Assembly (NCBI RefSeq): GCF_005116665.1
Contig: NZ_SWCJ01000024.1
Span: 1 to 55,443, forward strand
Reading direction: 5' to 3'
DNA from: Ferrimonas aestuarii
GTDB taxonomy: Bacteria > Pseudomonadota > Gammaproteobacteria > Enterobacterales > Shewanellaceae
Length of the DNA stretch: 55,443 bases
Shown: one piece after another, positions 41,333-50,562 of the stretch
Layout of the letters: each line of letters opens with the position of its first letter
How positions within the stretch are numbered: position 1 is the first letter of the stretch
Translations under genes and position numbers: made by a program
Notes under the pieces: model-generated
Told to the model about the DNA's origin: nothing
What the model saw: only the letters and a program-made list of their open reading frames with translations
Database searches by the model: none

Positions 41333-42314
41333 GGGATTCCTTTGCAAGATGTGGGGCACCCAGTGCCCGCTGTTGTGTCTGTATGTGCTGTTTCCAGCTA
41401 ACTAAATCCGGTTGAGCCATCTCATGCACCAAAAACTGCGGCGAGATCTGCTCAAACAGCCGCTGCACCTTGGGAGTGGTAAATGGCAAATGGGGGTCAA
41501 TACTGCTGACGTGGGTTAAGATCCGTTCGAACTGGGCCCACCAATCTCCTTGAACCTCTGGAGCCTGGGTGCCCGGTGTTAAGTGGTGGCCCCCCAAACT
41601 GGCGGTCAGGTGCAGGGTTTTGATCTCCGAGCTTAATTCTAAGCGTTTAAGCTGGGTCAGTAGGTTGTCGATGCCCAGCTCTTGGCAATCCAAACGCCAA
41701 TCGCACGCCATAAAATGACCCGTGTCGAGGCAGATCCCCACCTTGTGATAACCAATTCGCGATTTGAGGTAATCGTACTCATCGCGGCTGTGGAGGCGAA
41801 AACTCTGCTTCCACCATAGGTTTTCCATCAGCAGCCATCCATCAAAAGGGCTGCCAATCAGTGCTCGATTAAGCAGCTCGGCGCACAGCTCTAGGGACTG
41901 CTGGAGAGACCACTCAAACTGCTGGGTATAGATGCCATCGCCATCAACGATAGCAGGGTGAAACACCACGTATTTGGCCCCCAACTGGTGAGCCAAATTA
42001 AGTTGGAAGCGATACTGTTCAATGAGCCCCTCGATGTCGGTGCAGCCGAACATCTGCTCCACCACCTCCCAACTGCCAAAGCGAGCCAACAGAGCCGCTT
42101 CATCCCCTTGCCACAACAGGTGAAACTGAGGATGGAAACTCAAATGAAAGCCGTGAATCAGATCCGCTGGGATCGCGCTGGCCTCGAACCGGCCGTAACT
42201 GGCGATCTCATAACCATCAAGGCCAAGCTCCTGCACCAGCTCCCGCGCCTGTTGCCAGTCACTCATCAAGTGCCCGGGCGTCGGTGTGGCGCAAAGATTA
42301 ATTAACTGCTTCAT
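41319..42314 (-). CDS. TIM-barrel protein of the xylose isomerase-like family
   Basis: 331 residues. LGLDGYEIASYGRFEASAIP, FHLSFHPQFHLLWQGDEAAL, AKYVVFHPAIVDGDGIYTQ, LMENLWWKQSFR and GICLDTGHFMACDW give the metal-ligand pattern (His, Glu, Asp-x-x-His) of AP-endonuclease-2/xylose-isomerase-type barrels. It is embedded between cobA and cobS with 14-base and 3-base spacing. That strongly suggests a role in nucleotide-loop assembly, lower-ligand or corrinoid metabolism. No such enzyme is part of the canonical pathway. The function is unknown. Confidence 0.78.
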   Translation of the reverse strand: MKQLINLCATPTPGHLMSDWQQARELVQELGLDGYEIASYGRFEASAIPADLIHGFHLSFHPQFHLLWQGDEAALLARFGSWEVVEQMFGCTDIEGLIEQYRFQLNLAHQLGAKYVVFHPAIVDGDGIYTQQFEWSLQQSLELCAELLNRALIGSPFDGWLLMENLWWKQSFRLHSRDEYDYLKSRIGYHKVGICLDTGHFMACDWRLDCQELGIDNLLTQLKRLELSSEIKTLHLTASLGGHHLTPGTQAPEVQGDWWAQFERILTHVSSIDPHLPFTTPKVQRLFEQISPQFLVHEMAQPDLVSWKQHIQTQQRALGAPHLAKESHEPA

Positions 42315-42317
42315 CGA

Positions 42318-43094
42318 TTAGCTGCCCAGCACGGCCACGGCGATAAGCAAAGTCACAATCTCCACCACCTGCTGGGTCGCCCCCAAGGTATCGCCGGTGT
42401 AACCTTGAATATGACGCTTCATTAGCCACAGCATCGCCCCTAAACTCACGGCCCAGCCGATAACAAGGGGCCAGAACAGGGCGCCTAGCCCTGCAGATGC
42501 CCCATAAATCAGCATCAATACCGGCGGCGACCACAACGTCAGCAGATGGTCACCTGCAATGGGTTTATTGGCCTGTGGGGTTTTCGATGGCCCCTCCAGT
42601 CGAGCGTAACTAAGTAGCTTAGGCACCAAACCGGCTACGGCGCGACTACCGGAGTGGGCCAGTAGCAGTACCGGTAACGCCGCCGCCATTGGTAAGGATG
42701 TGATGGCCAGCACCGACAGAGAAAACGCGCCAATCAGCGCCAATACGCCGTAGCTGCCAATCTGTGAGTCTTTCATGATCGCCAGTTTGCGCTCACGCTC
42801 CCAGCCCCCCCAAAATCCATCACAGAGATCGGCCAATCCGTCCTGATGCAGGGCACCGGTAAAAACGATGGTGGCAATCACCGCCAGCACCGCAGCTAAG
42901 GGCTGGCCCAGCAATGGGGCCAATGCCCAAAGCCACAGCCAACTCCACAGGCCAATCAAAATGCCGATGGTACTGAACCAGCGAGATGCCCGCCCCATAT
43001 CCGCGCCGTCACACCAGGTCCAAGGCACTGGCACGCGGGTAATAAAACTCAGCGCCGCCGCCAACTCACGACGCCAATTGGACTCATGACTCAT
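42318..43094 (-). CDS. cobS: Cobalamin synthase (adenosylcobinamide-GDP ribazoletransferase)
   Basis: 258 residues, hydrophobic, inner membrane. LHQDGLADLCDGFWGGWERE is the hallmark DG-x2-D-x2-DG motif, and IMKDSQIGSYGVLALIGAFS follows. It joins adenosylcobinamide-GDP and alpha-ribazole (phosphate) in the last assembly step. It overlaps cbiA by 11 bases. Confidence 0.93.
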   Translation of the reverse strand: MSHESNWRRELAAALSFITRVPVPWTWCDGADMGRASRWFSTIGILIGLWSWLWLWALAPLLGQPLAAVLAVIATIVFTGALHQDGLADLCDGFWGGWERERKLAIMKDSQIGSYGVLALIGAFSLSVLAITSLPMAAALPVLLLAHSGSRAVAGLVPKLLSYARLEGPSKTPQANKPIAGDHLLTLWSPPVLMLIYGASAGLGALFWPLVIGWAVSLGAMLWLMKRHIQGYTGDTLGATQQVVEIVTLLIAVAVLGS

Positions 43095-44454
43095 GGTCTG
43101 CCACCTTAGAGGGGATGATCTCTTCGCCTAAAAACAGCGACACAAAGAATCTAGGCGCACTTGGCAGATACCAGTGCACGTAGGAGGCCAGCAGCCGGTG
43201 ATGTCGATAAACAGGCTCATCCACTTTAACGATGCCATTTTGCTGGGCGGTGGCGATGTGCTTCAGATCGATGTTGGATTTGGAGAAGTGGAAGCTGTGT
43301 CCCCGAGCCGCCTCAATCGCCCTCTCACCACCAAAACCGCTGGTTAGCTCAGCGCTCATCATGCCAATGGCCGCCAAGCGTTTCTGCATTTGCGCTTGCC
43401 CAGGAATAACCCCAGCCAGTTGATGACATTGCCCCTCCACCGTCGTCAGTTGATTTAGCAGATACAACATGCCGCCACACTCCGCCAGCGCCGGTTTATC
43501 CCCATTCACATGAGCTTGAATATCCTCAATCAGCGCATCGTGTTCTGATAGCACCTTAAGGTGCAGCTCAGGGTAACCTCCGGGCAGATAGAGGGCATCG
43601 CATTGGGGTAATCGCTGTTTCGCCAGGGGGGAGAAAAAGCGAAGCTTGGCACCCATCTGCGTCAGGAAATTCAGGTTGTCCTGATAGATAAATGCAAATG
43701 CGGCATCATTGGCCACGGCGATGGTTTTCCCCTGCAGTGGCTGACCCAGTTCACTAATGGCAGTATCCTCAGCCACCGACTCAAAGCTAACCGGCGGCGG
43801 CAGAGTCAGTGGCACACTGTCCGCCAGCTTGGCGGCAGCGGTTTCTAGCCATTCATCTAATCCAGGGATCTCCTGAGCCTGAACCAACCCTAGGTGGCGA
43901 TCCGGCAGTGCCAGCGCTTCGTCTCGAGGCAACGCGCCCGCAAAGGTGATGCCTTGAGGCACACTGGAAGCTAACAATTTAGCGTGGCCTGGGCTGCCCA
44001 CCTGATTGGCAACGACCCCATAAAGGTTGAGCCTGGAATCAAAGTTCGCCAACCCATAGGCAATGGCACCAAAGGTTTGGGCCATCTTGGCGCCGTTTAT
44101 CACCGCCAGCACCGGCAGGCCAAACTGAATGGCAAACTCCGCACTGGAGCGTTTGCCGTCAAACAGCCCCATCACCCCTTCCACCAAGATAAGATCCGCC
44201 TCTTTGGCGGCCTCAGCTAAATGGCGGCGACAGGCGGACTCGCCCATCATACCAAGATCCAACTGATGAGCGGGGTTGCCACTGGCCTGCTCATGAAACT
44301 TCGGGTCGATGAAGTCGGGGCCGCATTTAAACACCCGTACCCGCTTGCCTTGGTTGCGCCAGTAGCGGGCCATCGCCGCCACCACCGTGGTTTTGCCACT
44401 GTCACTGCTGCCTGCGGCAACCAGTAGCGCTGGGCAGGAGAGTTTATTGGCCAT
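43084..44454 (-). CDS. cbiA: Cobyrinate a,c-diamide synthase
   Basis: 456 residues of the CbiA/CobB family. The ATP-binding N-terminus is LLVAAGSSDSGKTTVVAAMA followed by VRVFKCGPDFIDPKFHEQAS. The glutamine amidotransferase half shows DALYLPGGYPELHLKVLSEH and the nucleophilic cysteine in LAECGGMLYLLNQL. It amidates the a and c acetates. It overlaps cobS and cbiP. Confidence 0.93.
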   Translation of the reverse strand: MANKLSCPALLVAAGSSDSGKTTVVAAMARYWRNQGKRVRVFKCGPDFIDPKFHEQASGNPAHQLDLGMMGESACRRHLAEAAKEADLILVEGVMGLFDGKRSSAEFAIQFGLPVLAVINGAKMAQTFGAIAYGLANFDSRLNLYGVVANQVGSPGHAKLLASSVPQGITFAGALPRDEALALPDRHLGLVQAQEIPGLDEWLETAAAKLADSVPLTLPPPVSFESVAEDTAISELGQPLQGKTIAVANDAAFAFIYQDNLNFLTQMGAKLRFFSPLAKQRLPQCDALYLPGGYPELHLKVLSEHDALIEDIQAHVNGDKPALAECGGMLYLLNQLTTVEGQCHQLAGVIPGQAQMQKRLAAIGMMSAELTSGFGGERAIEAARGHSFHFSKSNIDLKHIATAQQNGIVKVDEPVYRHHRLLASYVHWYLPSAPRFFVSLFLGEEIIPSKVADHES

Positions 44455-45910
44455 CCTTCACTCCCAAAGACGCCAGCAGGCCATCCACATCCAAATACTG
44501 CTCCATGGCATCCGCTAATTGATTGATGCCCTGCTCCTGCAGCGCGCGCACGTCCACCGACCCACCTTGATGGTGGCCAGCCCAACGCAGCAGCAATTCG
44601 CAAGCATCGGGGTCATCAAACACGCCGTGTAAGTATGTGCCTAGCACCTGACCGTCGTCACTCAGCGCGCCGTCTAAACCACTTTGCAGCGCAAAAGGTT
44701 GCTCACCATCAACATCGGAGACGCCCGCATGAATCTCATAGCCGCGCACTGGGGTGGTTTGCCCCAGCAAGGTCAGCTTGCCTTCACTGCGCTTGAGCTG
44801 TTTCTCCGGTGCCAGCGTGGTGGAGATGGGCAGATAGCCAAGGCCGTTGGAACTGCCAGACTCCCCTTCCAGCCCCTCGGGGTCGTGCAGAGTGTGCCCC
44901 AGCATCTGGTAGCCACCGCAGATCCCCATCACCTTACCGCCATAGCGCAGGTGCTTGGCGATCTGGCGATCCCAGCCCTCTCGGCGAAGCGCGTCCAGAT
45001 CGCCGCGTACGCTTTTCGAGCCCGGCAAAACAATCAGATCCGCCGGTGGCAAAGGCTGGCCCGGACGCACAAATTTCAGATCCACTTTGGGGTTTAGCCG
45101 AAGCGCATCAAAATCGGTGTGATTGCTGATGCGGGGCAATCCAGGAACCACCACAGTAAACAGGCGATCGCCGTCGGTTTGCTGAGTAGCAATGGCGTCT
45201 TCCGCCTCAATGTAGAGGCCTTTCAAGTAAGGCAGTACGCCAATCACCGGCACGCCAGTTTGCTGCTCGAGCCACTCAAGACCGCTGTCGAGCAAGCTAG
45301 GATCCCCTCGAAATTTATTGATGACAAAGCCCTTCACCCGGGCCTGTTCACTGGGCGAGAGCAGTTTCAAGGTTCCGTAAAGGTGGGCAAACACCCCACC
45401 ACGGTCGATGTCGGCGACAATGATAACGGGACAATCGGCCGCTTCGGCAAAGCCCATGTTGGCGATGTCGTGCTCCCGCAGGTTGATCTCCGCCGGGCTG
45501 CCTGCCCCTTCCACCATACGAACGTCCGCCTGCTGGCGTAAAATCTCATAACTTTCCAGCACCTTACCCAGTAACTTGGGCTTATGATGGTGGTACTCCT
45601 GAGCTTCCATGTTGGTTAGCGCCTTGCCCTGAATGATCACCTGGGCGCCCACATCGGTATTGGGCTTTAGCAACACCGGGTTCATGTGGATAGTCGGCTC
45701 AACGCCACAGGCCACCGCCTGCGCCGCTTGCGCGCGGCCAATTTCGCCGCCGTCGGCGGTCACCGCGCTGTTAAGTGCCATGTTTTGTGGCTTAAACGGG
45801 GCAACCTTGTAGCCGCGACGTACCAACACTCGGCACAAACCGGCAACCATGGCGCTCTTACCGGCGTCACTGGTGGTGCCCTGCACCATAAGATCGAATT
45901 GAGATTTCAT
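44444..45910 (-). CDS. cbiP: Cobyric acid synthase
   Basis: 488 residues of the CbiP/CobQ family, which amidates the remaining four carboxylates. LMVQGTTSDAGKSAMVAGLC and APFKPQNMALNSAVTADGGE open it. DLIVLPGSKSVRGDLDALRR and the cysteine in GKVMGICGGYQMLGHTLHDP form the amidotransferase part. The ATG at 45908-45910 was chosen; the frame extends to 46015 without family similarity. It overlaps cbiA by 11 bases. Confidence 0.93.
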   Translation of the reverse strand: MKSQFDLMVQGTTSDAGKSAMVAGLCRVLVRRGYKVAPFKPQNMALNSAVTADGGEIGRAQAAQAVACGVEPTIHMNPVLLKPNTDVGAQVIIQGKALTNMEAQEYHHHKPKLLGKVLESYEILRQQADVRMVEGAGSPAEINLREHDIANMGFAEAADCPVIIVADIDRGGVFAHLYGTLKLLSPSEQARVKGFVINKFRGDPSLLDSGLEWLEQQTGVPVIGVLPYLKGLYIEAEDAIATQQTDGDRLFTVVVPGLPRISNHTDFDALRLNPKVDLKFVRPGQPLPPADLIVLPGSKSVRGDLDALRREGWDRQIAKHLRYGGKVMGICGGYQMLGHTLHDPEGLEGESGSSNGLGYLPISTTLAPEKQLKRSEGKLTLLGQTTPVRGYEIHAGVSDVDGEQPFALQSGLDGALSDDGQVLGTYLHGVFDDPDACELLLRWAGHHQGGSVDVRALQEQGINQLADAMEQYLDVDGLLASLGVKDGQ

Positions 45911-45960
45911 GGAAAACTGTCCCTTATCTAGGCTCGCATCCACAAGCCATCGTGCTTTGT

Positions 45961-47025
45961 TTATTCGATATTCGCCCGAACTCGCTGCCGGTGCGCCTGA
46001 ATATGTTGACGACAAGCGCCATCAAGCGCCGCCACGATCGATGCTTGGCTTACGCCAAGCTGTTCGGCCAGCACCAAAGTGCCACCGAGACCACACCCTT
46101 CTACCACCTGCCCCTGTTCATAGCGGTGCAGGCAGTGATGGTCGGCCTGATTAAAATCCGTACTGTGCTCAAGTAATTGGCAGCGCTGTGGCAGGGACAG
46201 CAATGCCTGACTGCCATCGCCCTCCAGTACCCAGCGGGTGGTGGCAATGGTGCTGTCGCCGTCAAACCAGCCGATACGTTGGCACGCCAGCAGTGGCGCC
46301 AAAAACATCATGCCGCCAGCCAAAAATGGCAACGGCTTGCCCCTAGGCCAATGACGAAATAGGTGGCAAAGAGCCTGTTGAATCGGGTCGTGGGCACCTT
46401 GGGTCGCCAGCATCCGCTCAAGACAGAACTCGGACTCCAGGTGCTCTGCACACAGCTCCGTGAGTAGCGCCTCTTTTTGTGCCAGCTTCTCAGGGTCTTT
46501 CGTCGACCCTGCAGGGCTTAGGGCTTTTCCCGTCAGTCCCCTTAGCCATAAGGTGGAAAACGTGGTGCCACCAACGCCGCATTCTGCCAACACACTGTGC
46601 TCTGCACGCTGACTTAGATCGATAAGGGTCTCAAGCAGCTGCTGACACAAACGCTGATGATCGGCGCCTTCGCCGCCAAAGTGCTCCACCTTCCACGGGC
46701 TTTGGCCCGTTTGGGGCAGCGGATTGCCAAAATTAAAGCTGCGAAATTCCACCTCAAACCCTTGCTCGGTGAGCAGCTGCAGCAACCCGTGAGTCAATAC
46801 CGACGGGCTGATGCCACCATTGCCCAACAAACCGTCAAATGCCAAGGTTCCAGGCTCAGGCGTCGGCAGATTCAGTTCAGTTAGGGCGCGGCCATAGGCG
46901 ATCACTTCGCTGTCGCGAGTGGGCGTTAGGTGCATCAGGTTGGCCCCGGCACCGGCATCGGAAAGACGATGCAGCTGCGCCAAAGGGGCGATGCCATTAA
47001 TGATGGTGAAACCGATGACACTCAT
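45961..47025 (-). CDS. cobT: Archaeal/cyanobacterial-type CobT-like phosphoribosyltransferase
   Basis: About 354 residues. EHSVLAECGVGGTTFSTLWL, LSPAGSTKDPEKLAQKEALL, PFLAGGMMFLAPLLACQR, DGDSTIATTRWVLEGDG, and YEQGQVVEGCGLGGTLVLAE fit the divergent CobT-like family (TIGR00303) found in archaea and cyanobacteria, not the classical Salmonella CobT. It would make alpha-ribazole phosphate from the lower-ligand base. The ATG 47023-47025 overlaps the CobC-like gene (ATGA). No classical CobT occurs in the window. Confidence 0.75.
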   Translation of the reverse strand: MSVIGFTIINGIAPLAQLHRLSDAGAGANLMHLTPTRDSEVIAYGRALTELNLPTPEPGTLAFDGLLGNGGISPSVLTHGLLQLLTEQGFEVEFRSFNFGNPLPQTGQSPWKVEHFGGEGADHQRLCQQLLETLIDLSQRAEHSVLAECGVGGTTFSTLWLRGLTGKALSPAGSTKDPEKLAQKEALLTELCAEHLESEFCLERMLATQGAHDPIQQALCHLFRHWPRGKPLPFLAGGMMFLAPLLACQRIGWFDGDSTIATTRWVLEGDGSQALLSLPQRCQLLEHSTDFNQADHHCLHRYEQGQVVEGCGLGGTLVLAEQLGVSQASIVAALDGACRQHIQAHRQRVRANIE

Positions 47026-47639
47026 GGCAACTCCGGCGTTGGAATCAGGCCTGCCAGCTGCGGCCACAAACAGCCATCGTCATCAAAATAGAGAGTAAGG
47101 TGCAGTTGACTGGCATGACCGGCCACCACTTTGGACAGGTGCGCATTGCCGCTACTTTGATTAAACAGCCACGCCAACAGCCCTCGAAGCACACCGCCGT
47201 GTGTCACCACCAAAATTCGCTGACCATCACAATCTTGAAACCGATGTAAGCCTTGAACTAAGCGGGCCGTCAACGCCTGCATCGACTCGCCAGATGGCGG
47301 CGTAATGGCAAACGGATTTTCCCAATAGGCGGCGAAAGCGCCATCTTGTCGCTGCCACAGTTCCACCAAACTTTGACCGTCCCAGTCACCGAAATTCAGC
47401 TCGGCAAAGGCGTCCTCTACCCCGTAGGCTAACCCGCTGGCATCGGCAAACGGCTGGGCAAACTGCTGACAACGCAGCCTTGGCGAACTCACCACTCGGT
47501 CAAATTGATGACCGGACACCACCTTGTCGCACTGGTCAAACCCCAACTCAGTTAGGTCGGGGTCAGTCACCCCTAATAACCGGTCGCTTTGCTGCGGTTT
47601 TCCGTGCCTGAGCAGCACCAGATTAACTTCACTGGCCAT
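47022..47639 (-). CDS. cobC: Alpha-ribazole phosphatase-like histidine phosphatase
   Basis: 205 residues of the histidine phosphatase fold: LVLLRHGKPQQSDRLLGVTD at the start, VVSSPRLRCQQFAQPFADAS, and LVVTHGGVLRGLLAWLF with the second histidine. Its place between cobU and cobT supports CobC, which dephosphorylates alpha-ribazole-5'-phosphate or adenosylcobalamin-5'-phosphate. The start ATG was set at 47637-47639. Confidence 0.85.
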   Translation of the reverse strand: MASEVNLVLLRHGKPQQSDRLLGVTDPDLTELGFDQCDKVVSGHQFDRVVSSPRLRCQQFAQPFADASGLAYGVEDAFAELNFGDWDGQSLVELWQRQDGAFAAYWENPFAITPPSGESMQALTARLVQGLHRFQDCDGQRILVVTHGGVLRGLLAWLFNQSSGNAHLSKVVAGHASQLHLTLYFDDDGCLWPQLAGLIPTPELP

Positions 47640-48180
47640 GGTTACCCTCACTATTTGCCTGAGCGGTTTTCACTTCAATGCCTCGCCCAGCGCTGCACCA
47701 CCACAGGGCATCGGCGATCTCACCAATGCCTTGATGCAGCTCGCCAGCCGCAGCCACGTAATTCTGAGTTAGCGCATCGTCAGGGATCAGCCCATGGCCA
47801 ACCTCGGTGGATACCAACACCACCTCAGCTTGAGATTTCACCTGAGCCAGCACCTGCAACAGCTTTCGCTGTTCCAAGGCCATATCCGCCTCGGCCAACA
47901 ACTGGTTGGTGAGCCACAGAGTCAAGCAATCCACCAAGATGAGGGTATTGGGCTTGCCTTCATTTAGCAGCAGCTGCGCCAGTGCTCTTGGCTCCTCGAT
48001 GCAGTACCAACTGGCGGGGCGACGGCGCTGGTGCAGCTCAATACGCTCGGCCATGCTGGGGTGGCGCTCGGCGGTGGCCACATAGAGTATGCGTTTGCCC
48101 TTGGCCTCGACGGCAAAGGCGGCTTCTTCAGCCAAGGTGGACTTACCGCTTCTGGCCCCGCCAAGATACAGCGACAACAT
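47629..48180 (-). CDS. cobU: CobU-type cobinamide kinase/guanylyltransferase (copy 1)
   Basis: 183 residues. SLYLGGARSGKSTLAEEAAF has the P-loop, ERHPSMAERIELHQRRRPAS the guanylylated histidine region, and LILVDCLTLWLTNQLLAEAD the Walker B part. It converts adenosylcobinamide to the GDP derivative. A second copy lies at 49016-49552. The pair flanks btuF, and the two copies differ considerably. Which one is the main enzyme is not visible. Confidence 0.9.
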   Translation of the reverse strand: MLSLYLGGARSGKSTLAEEAAFAVEAKGKRILYVATAERHPSMAERIELHQRRRPASWYCIEEPRALAQLLLNEGKPNTLILVDCLTLWLTNQLLAEADMALEQRKLLQVLAQVKSQAEVVLVSTEVGHGLIPDDALTQNYVAAAGELHQGIGEIADALWWCSAGRGIEVKTAQANSEGNHGQ

Positions 48181-49016
48181 CAGGGCTGACCTCGTACGTC
48201 ATCGATGGCCTGACACACTTGAGCCATGCCAATCAGCACTCGAGGACCGGTGCGATTTAAGGTATCCCCATCCATATCCAAAATGTGATTTCCAGCAACT
48301 GCGGGGATCTCCGGCCATCTCGACCAATCCATGGCGTCCAAGTCCATGCCTCCATGGTGTGGGCGGATGATCAGTTGCGGCTGGCGCACCAGCACCTGCT
48401 CCACACTGATCTGTGGATACTCTGACGTCATGCCGTTTTCGGCGCCATCGAATACGTTGTCGCCACCACAATCGGATATGATCTGAGACAACCAGCCATT
48501 GGCGGTGGTGATCAGTGGCTCGGGAAAGACCTGCAGAAACACCGGCACCGGCGATTGATGGCGATAACGGCTGCGAAGCGCCTTCAATTGATGACGAAAC
48601 TCTGCTGCCACCTGTTTGGCTTGAGAAGCGTTACCGGTGAGCTCCCCTAAGGTCTCTAGACGATCAGGTACCTCATCGATGGCGTCCACACCGCTGTCCA
48701 CAATGGGAACCCCAAGTAACTGCAACTGCTGATACAGCTGGGCCGCGGTGTCATTGACGCCCAGTACAATCAAATCCGGTTTGAGCAGCATGATCTGCTC
48801 CAGATCCAAGTGATCGTGACGTCCCACTCTGGGGATCGCCTTGGCCGCCTCAGGGTAATCGGCGTAACTCACCGTGGCCACAATGCGCTCGCCTGCCCCG
48901 ATGGCATAGAGCATCTCCACCGAATGAGGAGTCAGCGCCACAATGCGCTCTGGGGCCGCCAATGCCAGCATCGGTAGAACGAGCAGCACGGCCAGTGCTC
49001 GAGACCAGAGCGTCAT
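48180..49016 (-). CDS. btuF: Vitamin B12 periplasmic-binding protein BtuF
   Basis: 278 residues. A signal peptide (RALAVLLVLPMLALAAPER) is followed by IVALTPHSVEMLYAIGAGER, IMLLKPDLIVLGVNDTAAQL, IISDCGGDNVFDGAENGMTS and VLVRQPQLIIRPHHGGMDL. It fits BtuF, which delivers B12 to BtuCD encoded just upstream at 49549-51349. ATG 49014-49016 overlaps the CobU copy 2 stop. Confidence 0.87.
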   Translation of the reverse strand: MTLWSRALAVLLVLPMLALAAPERIVALTPHSVEMLYAIGAGERIVATVSYADYPEAAKAIPRVGRHDHLDLEQIMLLKPDLIVLGVNDTAAQLYQQLQLLGVPIVDSGVDAIDEVPDRLETLGELTGNASQAKQVAAEFRHQLKALRSRYRHQSPVPVFLQVFPEPLITTANGWLSQIISDCGGDNVFDGAENGMTSEYPQISVEQVLVRQPQLIIRPHHGGMDLDAMDWSRWPEIPAVAGNHILDMDGDTLNRTGPRVLIGMAQVCQAIDDVRGQP

Positions 49017-49552
49017 CACAAGCCCCCCTTCAGTGGCAGCGGTTGACCGGCTATCACCATGGTTACCTGATCGCACAACTCACCGGTTGCCTGCAGCAAC
49101 CAGCCATTTTGATCCACGAATTGACGGGTTTCGGCGCCCATGGGCACCACGCTTTGCCCTAGTTCATTGCCGATCATCACCAGCTCTTCCACTTGAACCG
49201 ACTCCAGCGCTTCCAACAGTTCTGCTCTGGCCTCTGCGTAAGCGTCTAGTCCCGATTCCAGCTCATTAGCAAGCCACAGGGTCAAGCAATCCACCATCAC
49301 AAAACAGGGCTTTCCGTGCAGCTTAGCCAGCGCCAGCCCTAAGTCTCGAGGCTGCTCCACGGTGATCCAATCACTGGGGCGGTTGGCACGGTGGTGGGCG
49401 ATACGCTCGGCCATAGAGCCACCGCCTTGCCGCAGTTCTGCGGTCGCGATCACCACCACGTCGCCGCCACTGCGCTGCTGCCAATCACTGGCCCATTGCT
49501 GTGCCAGTCGGCTTTTGCCGGAGCGAGCGCCGCCAATCACTAATCGCTTCAT
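49016..49552 (-). CDS. cobU: CobU-type cobinamide kinase/guanylyltransferase (copy 2)
   Basis: 178 residues. KRLVIGGARSGKSRLAQQWA, SMAERIAHHRANRPSDWITV and FVMVDCLTLWLANELESGLD give all CobU motifs including the histidine nucleophile. It sits between btuC and btuF. The two copies share the core motifs but differ in the C-terminal part (GNELGQSVVPMGAETRQF here, TEVGHGLIPDDALTQNY in copy 1). Confidence 0.9.
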   Translation of the reverse strand: MKRLVIGGARSGKSRLAQQWASDWQQRSGGDVVVIATAELRQGGGSMAERIAHHRANRPSDWITVEQPRDLGLALAKLHGKPCFVMVDCLTLWLANELESGLDAYAEARAELLEALESVQVEELVMIGNELGQSVVPMGAETRQFVDQNGWLLQATGELCDQVTMVIAGQPLPLKGGL

Positions 49553-50562
49553 CTGCGCTCACCTCGACGTTTAATCAGCAGACCTAAAAAGAACACGCTA
49601 CCCAAGATGGCGGTCACCACCCCCACAGGCAGCTCTTGAGATGGCAACAGCCAGCGAGCCAGCAGATCCACCCACACCATCAGCAGCGCACCGGTAATGG
49701 CGGTCACTAAGATGCCTATCACCCCACCACTGCCAATCAGCATTCGTACAATGTGCGGCACCATCAGCCCCACAAAGCCGATGCCACCACAGTTGGCCAC
49801 CAAGGTGGCAGTCAGCAGCGCCGTCAGCAGCAGCATGCCTAAACGCAGCGGTTGTACCGCCACGCCTTGGGTGTGAGCACTTTCATCCCCTGCCATTAAT
49901 GCCATCAACGCTCGCTGTTGGTGAGCAATCACAATCAGCGCCACCAGCAAAATCAGCGCGGGTATGCCCAAATCGCCCCAACCGGCACGAGCAAAACTGC
50001 CCATGGTCCAAAACAGCACCGCTTGAATGGCTTGAGCTTCAGAGAAATAGAGCACCAAATTGGCCAGAGAACCCAGTAAAAAGGAGATCGCCACCCCAGC
50101 GAGAATCAGCCCTTCGATGCGGCCATCTCGAGCCATCACCATCACTACCATCACCGCAATCAGCGCACCAGCGAAGGCCGCCACCGGCAGACCAATGGTG
50201 CCAAGGCCAATGGTCAACGCGATCACCGCCCCAAGGGAGGCGCCGGAGGAGATACCAAACAGGTAAGGATCAGCGAGGGGATTGCGAGTGATGCTTTGCA
50301 GCACCGAGCCACACACTGCGAGGCCGGCACCGCAGATCATCGCCATCAGCACTCGGGGAAAGCGCAGCTCAATCACGATGCGCTCACCAATGGAGCTGGG
50401 TTCGGCGGCACTTAACAGGGTTTTAATGGCGCTGATGACCGTGGAGAACTCCAATTGAGCGCTGCCAATGGCGATGGCAAAAATCGGTGACACCACCAAA
50501 AGCGGTGCCAAAATCAATAACATCCACTGAGGTTTAATGAGCGTCACTGGCGACCTCACCAT
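49549..50562 (-). CDS. btuC: Vitamin B12 ABC transporter permease BtuC
   Basis: About 338 residues of the FecCD/BtuC permease family with LRFPRVLMAMICGAGLAVCG, NPLADPYLFGISSGASLGAV, GFVGLMVPHIVRMLIG and the late LPSQELPVGVVTAILGSVFF. The chosen ATG (50560-50562) overlaps btuD by 29 bases. Later GTG codons are alternatives, and the frame open to 50715 is inside btuD. It imports cobalamin with BtuD and BtuF. Confidence 0.88.
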   Translation of the reverse strand: MVRSPVTLIKPQWMLLILAPLLVVSPIFAIAIGSAQLEFSTVISAIKTLLSAAEPSSIGERIVIELRFPRVLMAMICGAGLAVCGSVLQSITRNPLADPYLFGISSGASLGAVIALTIGLGTIGLPVAAFAGALIAVMVVMVMARDGRIEGLILAGVAISFLLGSLANLVLYFSEAQAIQAVLFWTMGSFARAGWGDLGIPALILLVALIVIAHQQRALMALMAGDESAHTQGVAVQPLRLGMLLLTALLTATLVANCGGIGFVGLMVPHIVRMLIGSGGVIGILVTAITGALLMVWVDLLARWLLPSQELPVGVVTAILGSVFFLGLLIKRRGERR

